Assembly: GCA_017453085.1 (NCBI GenBank)
Contig: JAFTKV010000302.1
Location: 1-8,949 of the forward strand
Direction: 5' to 3'
Length of the DNA stretch: 8,949 nucleotides
Origin: Clostridia bacterium
GTDB lineage: Bacteria > Bacillota > Clostridia > Oscillospirales > CAG-272
The translations under genes were made by a program, and so were the position numbers. The notes below the pieces were generated by a model. It did not search any database, had not been told where the DNA came from, and saw only the letters and a list, made by a program, of their open reading frames with translations. Shown piece after piece: positions 1-6,872 of the stretch. The number at the start of each line of letters is the position of its first letter. Position 1 is the first letter of the stretch.

Positions 1-959
1 CCTATCAGGGCGCATACTACTGGATCACCGGTGACATCGCTCTCCGTTACATCGGCGGTATGTACTGTACTTTCGTTAACTCCGCTCTTTACAGAGACAA
101 CCTGGAAGCTGATTACGGCTCCATCTACAAGATCGCTCGTGACGGTCAGTGGACCATTGATAAGCTGATCGAGATGGCAGGAAAGATCTACGTTGACGAC
201 GGTGCCGTTGCCAACGAGCCAGATGCAGAGGACACCTTTGGCTACGGCTTTGAGACCAACGACCCCATCGACGGTCTGGCACTGGCTTGCGGCGTGCAGT
301 TCACCTACAGAGATCCTGCTACCGGCGAGATCCTGCTAACCTTCAACAACACCCACTCCTTCGACGTATCAAACAAGATCTATGAACTGACTCACTTGAG
401 CACTGCATTTGAATATCAGTACAGTGACTCACAGACGGTAATGCCTGCATTCGCTAACGGCACTATTGCATTCCACGTAAACAAGCTGTTCCAGGCTGAG
501 GTTTACCTGTCCGAGTTCGAGGACTTCTACATCATTCCTGCTCCTAAGTATGATGAGAACCAGACCAACTATATCACCGGTCTGCACGACGGCTGTACCA
601 TCTTCGGTATCACCTACTGCACTCCTAAGGTTCGTCAGGCAGCAGCTACACTGGAATTTCTGTGTGCTTACAGCTCCAAGGACGTAATGCCTCAGTACTA
701 CGAGGGTGCGCTGAAGAAGCAGTACACCAATGACTCCGAGGCTGCTGAAATGATTGACCTGATCCACAGCAATATCACCACTGACTTCGTCGTTGCATGG
801 GGTAACTCCATCGACAACATCATTCACATCTACAGAAATTGCGAAAAGATCACCAACAAGACCATCAAGCGTCAGGTTTCCAACTGGGAGACTTCTCTGA
901 AAGAGCTTGGTGAGCTTTTGATCAAGCACAAAGACGGCGGAGCCGTTGAAGCTGAATAA
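1..959 (+). CDS. ABC-transporter extracellular solute-binding protein (family 1 type), C-terminal part
   Basis: The reading frame is open from base 3 of the window (first residues YQGAYYWITGD) to a TAA at 957-959. This gives 318 residues of a protein whose N-terminus, including any lipoprotein signal peptide, lies off the left edge; the ATG at 60 is internal. The sequence resembles the large clostridial family of SBP_bac_1-like binding proteins. It has an aromatic-rich first stretch, a central IAFHVNKLFQAE segment, the PAPKYDENQTNYITGLHDG loop, and a C-terminal part with a tyrosine-rich YYEGALKKQYTNDSEAAEMIDLI segment. Family knowledge implies a membrane-anchored receptor feeding an ABC importer, usually for sugars or oligosaccharides; the ligand cannot be read from the sequence. 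Permease and ATPase genes are not in the window, and the gene is followed directly by a terminator, so it is the last gene of its transcript. Its codons are mostly those of a highly expressed gene (AAC, TAC, ATC, CTG). Confidence 0.85.
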   Translation, partial: YQGAYYWITGDIALRYIGGMYCTFVNSALYRDNLEADYGSIYKIARDGQWTIDKLIEMAGKIYVDDGAVANEPDAEDTFGYGFETNDPIDGLALACGVQFTYRDPATGEILLTFNNTHSFDVSNKIYELTHLSTAFEYQYSDSQTVMPAFANGTIAFHVNKLFQAEVYLSEFEDFYIIPAPKYDENQTNYITGLHDGCTIFGITYCTPKVRQAAATLEFLCAYSSKDVMPQYYEGALKKQYTNDSEAAEMIDLIHSNITTDFVVAWGNSIDNIIHIYRNCEKITNKTIKRQVSNWETSLKELGELLIKHKDGGAVEAE

Positions 960-1013
960 CACCAAAATACTCCCGACCGTTGGTCGGGAGTATTTTGGTG
1001 TTTATTTTGTTTT
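960..1013 (+). terminator. Rho-independent terminator between convergent genes
   Basis: Bases 960-978 and 982-1000 form a perfect 19-bp inverted repeat around a three-base loop (GTT), starting one base after the stop of the solute-binding protein gene. The plus-strand tail is TTTATTTTGTTTT (1001-1013), so it should terminate the plus-strand transcript strongly. The minus-strand lacZ stop (TAA, 1004-1002) lies right against the other foot of the hairpin. The same stem can therefore end the lacZ message, but the minus-strand tail (GTTATTC) is poor in T, so termination in that direction is expected to be weaker. The hairpin is seen directly; its function is inferred. Confidence 0.93.
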
Positions 1014-4000
1014 CAGAAGCGAATTCAGTTCAAAGGGATCAACGCTGCAGGTCCGTACGGGCTTCAGATAAACGGTGTGAGAGAATGAGCGCTCGCTGAG
1101 ACGATACTGCTCATCCAAGGAAGGGCCGCAGGAATTGGAGCCGACGCCACTCTGCTTATAGTCGACGGTAAGGTAGGTGCACTGATCGGGCACCAGCTCA
1201 TAGTCGTGAGGCGTTTTGTCCAGCGTCTCGGCAGAATAATGCTGTGCGTTAAAGGAGAACGCACCGTCCGAGGTAACGTACAATCCGAGGCCGGTATTGG
1301 TCGATACCATGCACCATTCACTGCCCCAATGGGAGGAGTTCTCCTGGGAACGAACATAAGGCTCGAAGTTGTCAGTAACGGTTGTGGTAAAGCGATCCAA
1401 TCTACAGGATCTATGCTTATCCCAATAGCTTTCGTGAGGTCCGTAACCGAAATAATCCAGTGCTTCGAAGCCCTCCTGCAGCGTGAAGATCAAGCCGTAG
1501 CGGGGTAAGAAGGGGAAACGATCCTCATAAGCATTGACATCAACCTTCTGCGAGATCGACAGAACACCGTCTGCGGTCACGGTATAGGCGATTTCAGCCT
1601 GCAAAATCGGCTTTCTGGTGTAGCCACCCAAAGAAATAACCGTGGTATAGGTCACGTGATCAGAGGTGTTCTCGGTAATCTCCGCCTTAACCAAGCGAGT
1701 GAACGCTCTATGGAAGCCGTAATCCTGCCATCTCCAACGGATATTCTTATCATTGTCGGTGGGCGCACGCCATACGGTAGGCTTGACCGGAGCGGTCAGC
1801 AGCTCGGTTCCGGATTCGTTGATTCCAATCAGCGCACCGTGGAAGGTGTCGAAGGTGTATGCTGTAGTGCCGGTCGAAATGGTCAGCGTTTTAGCCGCTT
1901 CAGTAACGGTGATGGGAGCAGTCAGCAAAGAAATTTTGGCCTCTTTAGCAACAGAAGGCAGAATATGCTGAATATTGGTGACCTCATAGCCCGCATCCGC
2001 CCAAGGCGTTTCGTACTTCTGCACTACCGTGAAATCTAAGGTAGCAGTGCCTACCATCAGACCGTCCATGTGGAGGGTGAGCTCTTCGGTGGACTGGGGA
2101 GCGGCGGACAGATTGCGACGCTCGGAGCCAACCGTCTTGCCGTCTGCTTTCAATGTACAGATCACTTCCAGATCGGACAGATCGGTGAAATATCGGCGGT
2201 TGCGGACGATATAGCGGCAGGGATCGTCTGTAGCTTCAATGGCCAAGGGTGCGATCACAGCCTTCAGCTCCAAAAGTCCGGTGTGTGGCGTTCTGTCGGG
2301 GTAAACCAGACCGTCTACGCAGAAGTTGCCGTCGTTTGGATGATCGTTAAAGTCTCCACCGTAGGTATAGCCCTTTTTACCGTTCACGTCGATGGTGACC
2401 GAATGGTCAATAAATTCCCAAACACAGCCGCCAAGGAAATTGTCGTGGGACCAGATCACGTCCCAATATTCCTTCAGGTCGCCGGGACCGTTGCCCATCG
2501 CGTGCGAATATTCACACAGGAAGAAGGGAAGCTTATAGCCCTCGTCCTCGCAATACTTCTTACAGTAATTGGGATCGGGGTACATCCGGCTTTCGATATC
2601 CAGATATTCTACCTCCTGATCGTAGCCCTTCCAGCCTGCGTTGCAGCCCTCGTAATGCACCAGACGGCTCTTGTCACGGGACTTAATATAAGCAGACATT
2701 GCACGGTGATTGTCGCCGTAGAACGCCTCGTTGCCCAGCGACCAGATCAGGATAGAGGGATGGTTCTTGTCCCGTTCCACCATTCTTTGAGCGCGGTCGA
2801 CGTATGCCTCACGCCAAGCAGGATCGTGGCTGACGAAGTCCTGATCACCGTATGCCCACATACCGTGTGCTTCCAGATCCGCCTCGTCCACGACGAAGAA
2901 GCCGTAACGGTCACACAGCTCGGTGAAGCGAGGATCGTTGGGATAGTGGGAGGTACGGATCGCATTGACGTTATGCCGTTTCATCACCATCAGATCACGG
3001 ATCATATGATCCATGGGAGTAGCGTGTCCCAGCTCAGGATGGCTGTCGTGACGGTTAACACCGCGCAGCTTGATCTTCTGACCGTTTACGTAAACGACCT
3101 TATCCTTCACCACGATATTGCGAATGCCCACCTGCTGACAGATCACTTCGCCGCCGCAGAACAGCACCAGCTTGTAGAGATAAGGCGATTCATCCGACCA
3201 CAGATTCGGTGCGTTCAGCTGAATACGGGGGATTCCGTTACCCTCTGCCAGCAGCTTGCCGGTCATATCGTAGAACTTCCAATCAGGTAGCTGATCTCCG
3301 CACATGGTGAGATCGCAGGATACGGTTGCTGTTTTGAAATCCTCCGACAGATCGGTATGGACGAAATAATCGGTAATGCGATTGTCGGAGCGATACAGAA
3401 GATAGACCTCGCGAAAGATGCCCGACATACGCCACATATCCTGGTCTTCCAGATAGGAGCCGTCGCACCACTTGAACACCAGCACCTTCAGATCGTTTTC
3501 GCCCGCCTGCAGATAGGGGGTAATCTCTATCTCGCTGGTCATGTGGCTGACCTGGCTGTAGGCCGCAAATTGATTGTTGACGTAAAGATAGAAGCAGGAA
3601 TCTACACCCTCGAAATTGACGTACACCTTCTTCCCTTCCATGCCCGGACGAAGGGTAAATGTGCGATGATACAGTCCGCAGGGATTGTCATCGGGAACGT
3701 GAGGAGGGTCGCAGGGGAACGGATAATTGACGTTGGTATAATTGGGAACGTCATAACCGCGTCCCAGCGCCATCTGCCAGTTCATGGGAACGGTCAGATC
3801 ATCCCATTCGGTAGCAAAATCGGGAGCAGTAAAATCGGGAAGATCGGCAGGAGTAGCGTAATAATGAAAATCCCACGTACCACAAAGGTTCTGGAAAAGA
3901 GCACTTTCGTCCCGAACACCGCGAAGAGCCGACACCTCGTTGGAATAAGGAACGAAGTATGCACGGGGCTCTTCGCAACCTTTGTGCAGCACCTCTAACG

Positions 4001-4028
4001 ATCTGTGATAGGTTAGCTTTCTGTACAT
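1002..4028 (-). CDS. lacZ: Beta-galactosidase, glycoside hydrolase family 2 (LacZ type)
   Basis: This 1008-residue protein is close to the 1024 of E. coli LacZ and hydrolyses terminal beta-D-galactosides such as lactose in the cytoplasm; no signal peptide is visible. The domains follow the LacZ plan: jelly-roll sugar-binding region (about 40-215, with LEDQDMWRMSGIFR at 193-206), an immunoglobulin-like domain (about 216-310), a TIM barrel (about 311-600), a second immunoglobulin-like domain, and the C-terminal beta-sandwich small-chain domain (about 720-1000, with YGPHESYWD). Catalytic residues are present: acid/base Glu434 in SLGNEAF and nucleophile Glu506 in CEYSHAMGNG. Metal-site residues Glu386 and His388 (LEAHGM) and substrate-binding His330 and His361 also match. 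The position of E. coli Trp999 appears to be Cys (GSNSCGPS), which I believe is common outside enterobacteria. The ATG has an AAAGGAG site seven bases upstream. The gene is the last of the minus-strand block, 41 bases after hisIE and co-directional with it. Substrate preference beyond beta-galactosides is uncertain. Confidence 0.95.
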   Translation of the reverse strand: MYRKLTYHRSLEVLHKGCEEPRAYFVPYSNEVSALRGVRDESALFQNLCGTWDFHYYATPADLPDFTAPDFATEWDDLTVPMNWQMALGRGYDVPNYTNVNYPFPCDPPHVPDDNPCGLYHRTFTLRPGMEGKKVYVNFEGVDSCFYLYVNNQFAAYSQVSHMTSEIEITPYLQAGENDLKVLVFKWCDGSYLEDQDMWRMSGIFREVYLLYRSDNRITDYFVHTDLSEDFKTATVSCDLTMCGDQLPDWKFYDMTGKLLAEGNGIPRIQLNAPNLWSDESPYLYKLVLFCGGEVICQQVGIRNIVVKDKVVYVNGQKIKLRGVNRHDSHPELGHATPMDHMIRDLMVMKRHNVNAIRTSHYPNDPRFTELCDRYGFFVVDEADLEAHGMWAYGDQDFVSHDPAWREAYVDRAQRMVERDKNHPSILIWSLGNEAFYGDNHRAMSAYIKSRDKSRLVHYEGCNAGWKGYDQEVEYLDIESRMYPDPNYCKKYCEDEGYKLPFFLCEYSHAMGNGPGDLKEYWDVIWSHDNFLGGCVWEFIDHSVTIDVNGKKGYTYGGDFNDHPNDGNFCVDGLVYPDRTPHTGLLELKAVIAPLAIEATDDPCRYIVRNRRYFTDLSDLEVICTLKADGKTVGSERRNLSAAPQSTEELTLHMDGLMVGTATLDFTVVQKYETPWADAGYEVTNIQHILPSVAKEAKISLLTAPITVTEAAKTLTISTGTTAYTFDTFHGALIGINESGTELLTAPVKPTVWRAPTDNDKNIRWRWQDYGFHRAFTRLVKAEITENTSDHVTYTTVISLGGYTRKPILQAEIAYTVTADGVLSISQKVDVNAYEDRFPFLPRYGLIFTLQEGFEALDYFGYGPHESYWDKHRSCRLDRFTTTVTDNFEPYVRSQENSSHWGSEWCMVSTNTGLGLYVTSDGAFSFNAQHYSAETLDKTPHDYELVPDQCTYLTVDYKQSGVGSNSCGPSLDEQYRLSERSFSHTVYLKPVRTCSVDPFELNSLLKTK

Positions 4029-4035
4029 TTTATGT

Positions 4036-4042
4036 CTCCTTT
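4036..4042 (-). promoter_or_regulatory. Ribosome binding site of lacZ
   Basis: On the minus strand the sequence AAAGGAG ends seven bases before the ATG at 4028-4026. It fixes the lacZ start and shows that lacZ has its own translation initiation signal rather than depending on a stop/start overlap with hisIE. Confidence 0.85.
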
Positions 4043-4050
4043 CGGATCAA

Positions 4051-4067
4051 GCGGCACAGCCTGCCGC
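4051..4067 (-). other. Small GC-rich intercistronic hairpin between hisIE and lacZ
   Basis: On the minus strand GCGGCA and TGCCGC form a perfect 6-bp stem with a five-base loop (GGCTG), starting two bases after the hisIE stop codon. The following bases, TTGATCC, are not a T-tract, so this is a poor intrinsic terminator at best. It could be a partial attenuator, an RNA-processing or 3'-end stabilising element, or chance. The structure is seen; any role is inference. Confidence 0.45.
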
Positions 4068-4069
4068 AA

Positions 4070-4714
4070 TTATTTCATAGTCTCCTGCTTTACCTTGTGG
4101 TCTACCACGTGACGGGATGCAAGCTCGGCACGAATGTCGTTGAGGGAAATGCCCATCTCTACCATCAGCACCATCACGTGATAAGCAAGATCGGCGATCT
4201 CGTAGATCGTCTCTTCCCTGCTGTTCTTGGCACCGATGATGACCTCGGCACACTCCTCGCCAACCTTTTTCAGGATCTTATCCATTCCCTTTTCGAAGAG
4301 GTAGGTGGTATAACTCCCCTCTTTCTTTTCGATCTTGCGTCCCTCGATGAGACGGTAGAGCGCATCCATGGAGAAGGGATTTTTCTTGTCGCTGATAAAG
4401 AGATAATCGGAGAAGCAGGACTCCGTACCGGTATGGCAAGCGGGGCCGTCCTTGATGACCTTGACCACCAGCGCATCACGGTCGCAATCCGCTTCGATGG
4501 ACACGATGTGCTGATAGTTGCCCGAGGTCGCACCCTTGAGCCAAAGCTCCTGACGGGAACGGGAGAAGAAGCAGGTCAGCTCCTTATCCATGCTGATCTC
4601 GAGGCTTTCGCGGCTCATATATGCCAGCGTCAGCACCTCACGAGTATAATAATCCTGCACGATGGCAGGAATCAAGCCTTTTTCGTCAAATTTCAATTCG
4701 TTGATGAAAATCAT
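4070..4714 (-). CDS. hisIE: Bifunctional phosphoribosyl-AMP cyclohydrolase / phosphoribosyl-ATP pyrophosphatase
   Basis: This fused enzyme carries out steps 2 and 3 of histidine biosynthesis: it removes pyrophosphate from phosphoribosyl-ATP (HisE part), then opens the adenine ring of phosphoribosyl-AMP (HisI part). At 214 residues it has the normal length of the fusion. The N-terminal HisI domain (about 1-110) shows the metal-binding segment ADCDRD (Asp76, Asp78, Asp80; Cys77) and the zinc cysteines Cys93 and Cys100 in GPACHTGTESCF. The C-terminal HisE domain (about 115-200) shows the all-alpha MazG-like signature GEECAEVIIGAKN (from 152) and the metal-binding EIADLAYH (Glu172, Asp175). The ATG is preceded by AAGGAG at a spacing of six bases. 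It follows hisF by 36 bases and is the last his gene of the block, with lacZ after it. HisI and HisE are separate proteins in some bacteria; here they are clearly one frame. Confidence 0.97.
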   Translation of the reverse strand: MIFINELKFDEKGLIPAIVQDYYTREVLTLAYMSRESLEISMDKELTCFFSRSRQELWLKGATSGNYQHIVSIEADCDRDALVVKVIKDGPACHTGTESCFSDYLFISDKKNPFSMDALYRLIEGRKIEKKEGSYTTYLFEKGMDKILKKVGEECAEVIIGAKNSREETIYEIADLAYHVMVLMVEMGISLNDIRAELASRHVVDHKVKQETMK

Positions 4715-4750
4715 GATTGACTCCTTATAGATAGATTTATATTGCTCGTA

Positions 4751-5512
4751 TCACAGGCGCATTTCAATGCCCGCTGCACGAAGCTGTTTTTTCAAATCGA
4801 GGATAGACACCTCTCCAAAGTGGAAGATCGATGCTGCAAGCCCCGCATCCACGCGTGGGAGGGTTTTGAACAGCGTGGTAAAATCCTCGATGCAACCTGC
4901 ACCGCCGGACGCGATCACGGGAATAGTGACTGCTTCGGAGATCGCGCGTAGCATCTCCAGATCAAATCCGCGCTTCACACCGTCGGTGTCTATACTGTTG
5001 ACCACGATTTCGCCTGCGCCGCGCTCCTGTCCTTCCCTTGCCCACTGTACCGCCTCGCGGAGGGTGCGTTCTCTTCCGCCTTTGGAATAGACGGCAAAGC
5101 GACCGTCGGGATCGCGCTTTACGTCCATGGAAAGGACGACGCATTGGTCGCCGTACTTTTGAGCCGCGTAGCCGATGAGATCGGGATTGCGCAGAGCTCC
5201 AGAATTTACGCTGACCTTGTCTGCGCCTGCATTGAGGACACGATCAAAATCCTCGACGGTGTTGATTCCTCCGCCAACGGTGAGCGGGACGAAGATTCGG
5301 GATGCAACCCGTTTGAGAATATCGGTAAAAAGCTTTCTTCCTTCAAAGGAAGCGGTAATGTCATAGAACACCAGCTCGTCTGCACCTGCTTCGCTGTACA
5401 GTGCAGCTAGCTCTACGGGATCGCAGACCTCACGGATTCCTTCAAAATTGGTTCCTTTGACTACCTTGCTGTCTCTGATATCAAGACATGGGATGATTCG
5501 TTTGGTGGTCAC
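4751..5512 (-). CDS. hisF: Imidazole glycerol phosphate synthase, cyclase subunit
   Basis: HisF uses ammonia delivered by HisH to turn PRFAR into imidazole glycerol phosphate and AICAR (step 5). The 253-residue protein is full length for this (beta/alpha)8 barrel. The two catalytic aspartates are at the standard places: Asp11 in IIPCLDIRD and Asp130 in LSMDVKRD. The residues that form the ammonia-channel gate in the Thermotoga enzyme are also present (Arg5, Glu46, Lys99, Glu168). Phosphate-binding loops are TVGGGI (78-83) and ASGGAG (201-206). The start is GTG at 5512-5510, which overlaps the hisA stop as GTGA. A GAGGTG site at 5525-5520 lies seven bases upstream and supports this start, and MTTKRIIPCL is the typical HisF N-terminus. 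The overlap suggests translational coupling to hisA. Its partner hisH lies one gene upstream. Confidence 0.97.
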   Translation of the reverse strand: MTTKRIIPCLDIRDSKVVKGTNFEGIREVCDPVELAALYSEAGADELVFYDITASFEGRKLFTDILKRVASRIFVPLTVGGGINTVEDFDRVLNAGADKVSVNSGALRNPDLIGYAAQKYGDQCVVLSMDVKRDPDGRFAVYSKGGRERTLREAVQWAREGQERGAGEIVVNSIDTDGVKRGFDLEMLRAISEAVTIPVIASGGAGCIEDFTTLFKTLPRVDAGLAASIFHFGEVSILDLKKQLRAAGIEMRL

Positions 5513-5525
5513 AGAACTTCACCTC
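5509..5525 (-). promoter_or_regulatory. hisA/hisF GTGA overlap with GAGGTG ribosome binding site
   Basis: The hisA TGA (5511-5509) and the hisF GTG (5512-5510) share bases as GTGA, with GAGGTG (5525-5520) inside the end of hisA. This is the only non-ATG start among the complete genes here. It points to re-initiation by the ribosome that has just finished HisA. Confidence 0.85.
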
Positions 5526-6234
5526 GCTCTCCGATGGCAATGGCACGAGACAGATCCAGTTTACCCGTGTAGAGTGCCTTTCCGAGGATTGCACCGTGGA
5601 GGTTCATCTCCCGAAGGGTTGCGATCTCGTGCTCAAAGGTAATGCCGCCCGATGCAATGACCGACAGTCCTTCAATCTCGGACAGCTGGCGGTAGATCTC
5701 CAGATTAGTGCCCGAAAGAGTGCCGTCCTTGGAAATATCGGTGTAAATCACGGTCGTAACGCCGTTTTTTACCAGTTTTTCGCAGAAATCCAGGGAATCA
5801 ACGCCGGTAATGGTTTTCCATCCGTGGATGGCGACCTTTCCTTCGGAGGCATCTACGCCGACAGCAATTGCATCTCCGTATTTTTTTGCCATTTTGGCGG
5901 CAAATCCGGGATTCTCAATAGCCGCAGAGCCGAGGATCACCCGTCTCACGCCTGCATCCAGATAGGCTTTTATACGAGCCTCGTCGCGAATCCCACCGCC
6001 AACCTCCACGAAGAGATCTTCTGCGACGAGCTTTGAGATAATATCGTAATTGCAAAGCTTGCCGTCTTTTGCGCCGTCCAGATCGACGACGTGCAGGTGG
6101 GTAGCACCTGCTTGGCGGAAGCTGCGAGCGATGTCGGTAGGATCGGAGGAATAGACCTCCATTCTGTCGTAATCCCCTTTGGTGAGGCGGACAACCTTTC
6201 CGTCTCTCAGGTCAATTGCGGGATAAATATACAT
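5509..6234 (-). CDS. hisA: ProFAR isomerase (1-(5-phosphoribosyl)-5-[(5-phosphoribosylamino)methylideneamino]imidazole-4-carboxamide isomerase)
   Basis: HisA isomerises ProFAR to PRFAR by an Amadori rearrangement (step 4), making the substrate for HisHF. At 241 residues it is a normal-length (beta/alpha)8 barrel homologous to HisF. Catalytic Asp8 is in YPAIDLRDGK, and the second catalytic aspartate is Asp128 in VGVDASEGK, followed by Trp139 (GWK). YTDISKDGT (164-172) and the phosphate loops EVGGGIR (77-83) and ASGGI (194-198) are intact. The retained HisA-type GWK and the absence of TrpF-specific features favour HisA over the dual-function PriA of actinobacteria. The ATG has a full AAGGAGG site six bases upstream, and this site overlaps the hisH stop codon (TAAGGAGG). 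It ends in a GTGA overlap with hisF. Confidence 0.97.
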   Translation of the reverse strand: MYIYPAIDLRDGKVVRLTKGDYDRMEVYSSDPTDIARSFRQAGATHLHVVDLDGAKDGKLCNYDIISKLVAEDLFVEVGGGIRDEARIKAYLDAGVRRVILGSAAIENPGFAAKMAKKYGDAIAVGVDASEGKVAIHGWKTITGVDSLDFCEKLVKNGVTTVIYTDISKDGTLSGTNLEIYRQLSEIEGLSVIASGGITFEHEIATLREMNLHGAILGKALYTGKLDLSRAIAIGERGEVL

Positions 6235-6245
6235 CGTCGTCCTCC

Positions 6246-6857
6246 TTACAGCTCTGCAAAAGCAGAAAGAATGGCGAGCCCCACCTTACCGCTCTTTTCG
6301 GGGTGGAACTGGGTGCCGTAGATCTTGCCCTTTCCTACCGCACCCGTAATGGTCACGCCATACTCCGAGGTGGCGATGGTATCTGCCGCACAATCCTTTG
6401 CATAAAAGGAATGAACGTAATAGACGTGATCGCCCTCTTTAATGTAACGAAACAACGGATCGTCTGGACGGGTGAAGTGCAGCGCATTCCAGCCCATGTG
6501 GGGAACCTTCAGCCCGGTCTGCAGATCGGCGGTAATGGGAGAGACGGTTCCGTGGATCAGCCCAAGACCCTCGTGGGAACCGTATTCCAGACTTTGGTCA
6601 AAAAGCATCTGCATTCCGAGGCAGATGCCCAGCAGCGGCTTTCCGGACTCTGCTTCTGCCTTGATCAGCGGAACCAAGCCGGTTGCCTCCAGCTTTGCTT
6701 TTGCATCGGCAAATGCACCCACACCGGGGAGGATAATACGGTCTGCCGCCTCGATCACCGCAGGGTCTGCAGTGACGACGGTATTCAGACCAAGATAAGC
6801 GAGGGAGCTTTTCAGCGAAAAGAGATTGCCCACGCCGTAGTTGATGATTGCGATCAT
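6246..6857 (-). CDS. hisH: Imidazole glycerol phosphate synthase, glutamine amidotransferase subunit
   Basis: HisH hydrolyses glutamine and passes the ammonia through the HisF barrel for step 5. The 203-residue protein is a class I (triad) glutamine amidotransferase of normal length. The nucleophile Cys79 sits in LLGICLGMQ, and His185 and Glu187 of the triad are in QFHPEKSG. The PGVGAF oxyanion loop is at 44-49, and the HisH-specific segment KVPHMGWN (117-124) is present. The ATG is preceded by AGGAG at a spacing of five bases. It follows hisB by 15 bases and precedes hisA by 11. The order hisB-hisH-hisA-hisF is the widespread conserved core, which rules out other amidotransferases such as PabA/TrpG. 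Confidence 0.97.
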   Translation of the reverse strand: MIAIINYGVGNLFSLKSSLAYLGLNTVVTADPAVIEAADRIILPGVGAFADAKAKLEATGLVPLIKAEAESGKPLLGICLGMQMLFDQSLEYGSHEGLGLIHGTVSPITADLQTGLKVPHMGWNALHFTRPDDPLFRYIKEGDHVYYVHSFYAKDCAADTIATSEYGVTITGAVGKGKIYGTQFHPEKSGKVGLAILSAFAEL

Positions 6858-6872
6858 AGTGACTCCTGAATC

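Noticed and set aside
60..62. ATG at 60 as the start of the solute-binding protein gene.
   Set aside because: The same frame is open to base 3 and encodes protein-like sequence (YQGAYYWITGDIALRYIGG) continuous with what follows. There is no ribosome site before this ATG.
429..965. A 178-codon minus-strand frame opposite the solute-binding protein gene.
   Set aside because: It is also in codon register with the real gene, runs through the terminator hairpin and resembles no protein family I recognise.
2070..3290. A 406-codon open frame on the plus strand opposite lacZ, plus further long plus-strand frames at 3357-3998 and 3959-4720.
   Set aside because: They are in exact register with the codons of lacZ or hisIE on the other strand, where a stop can arise only from TTA, CTA or TCA codons in the real gene. 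These codons are rare in this genome, so long antisense frames are expected. None has a recognisable domain, while the minus-strand genes match known families throughout.
4072..4082. A TATGAAATAAT stretch on the minus strand at the end of hisIE, considered as a -10 element for lacZ.
   Set aside because: TATGAA matches the consensus at only four of six bases and no acceptable -35 lies 16-18 bases upstream. The bases are explained by the end of the hisIE coding sequence.
4097..4108. A short inverted repeat, GTGGT-CT-ACCAC, next to a CACGTG near the 3' end of hisIE, considered as an operator for lacZ.
   Set aside because: The arms are only 5 bp, the site lies inside coding sequence, and no promoter elements accompany it.
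6216..6869. Long plus-strand frames opposite hisH, and similar ones opposite hisA (5596-6036), hisB (6900-7493) and hisC (8009-8635).
   Set aside because: Each is in register with the his gene beneath it and is explained by the same codon avoidance. The his genes carry complete catalytic motifs.
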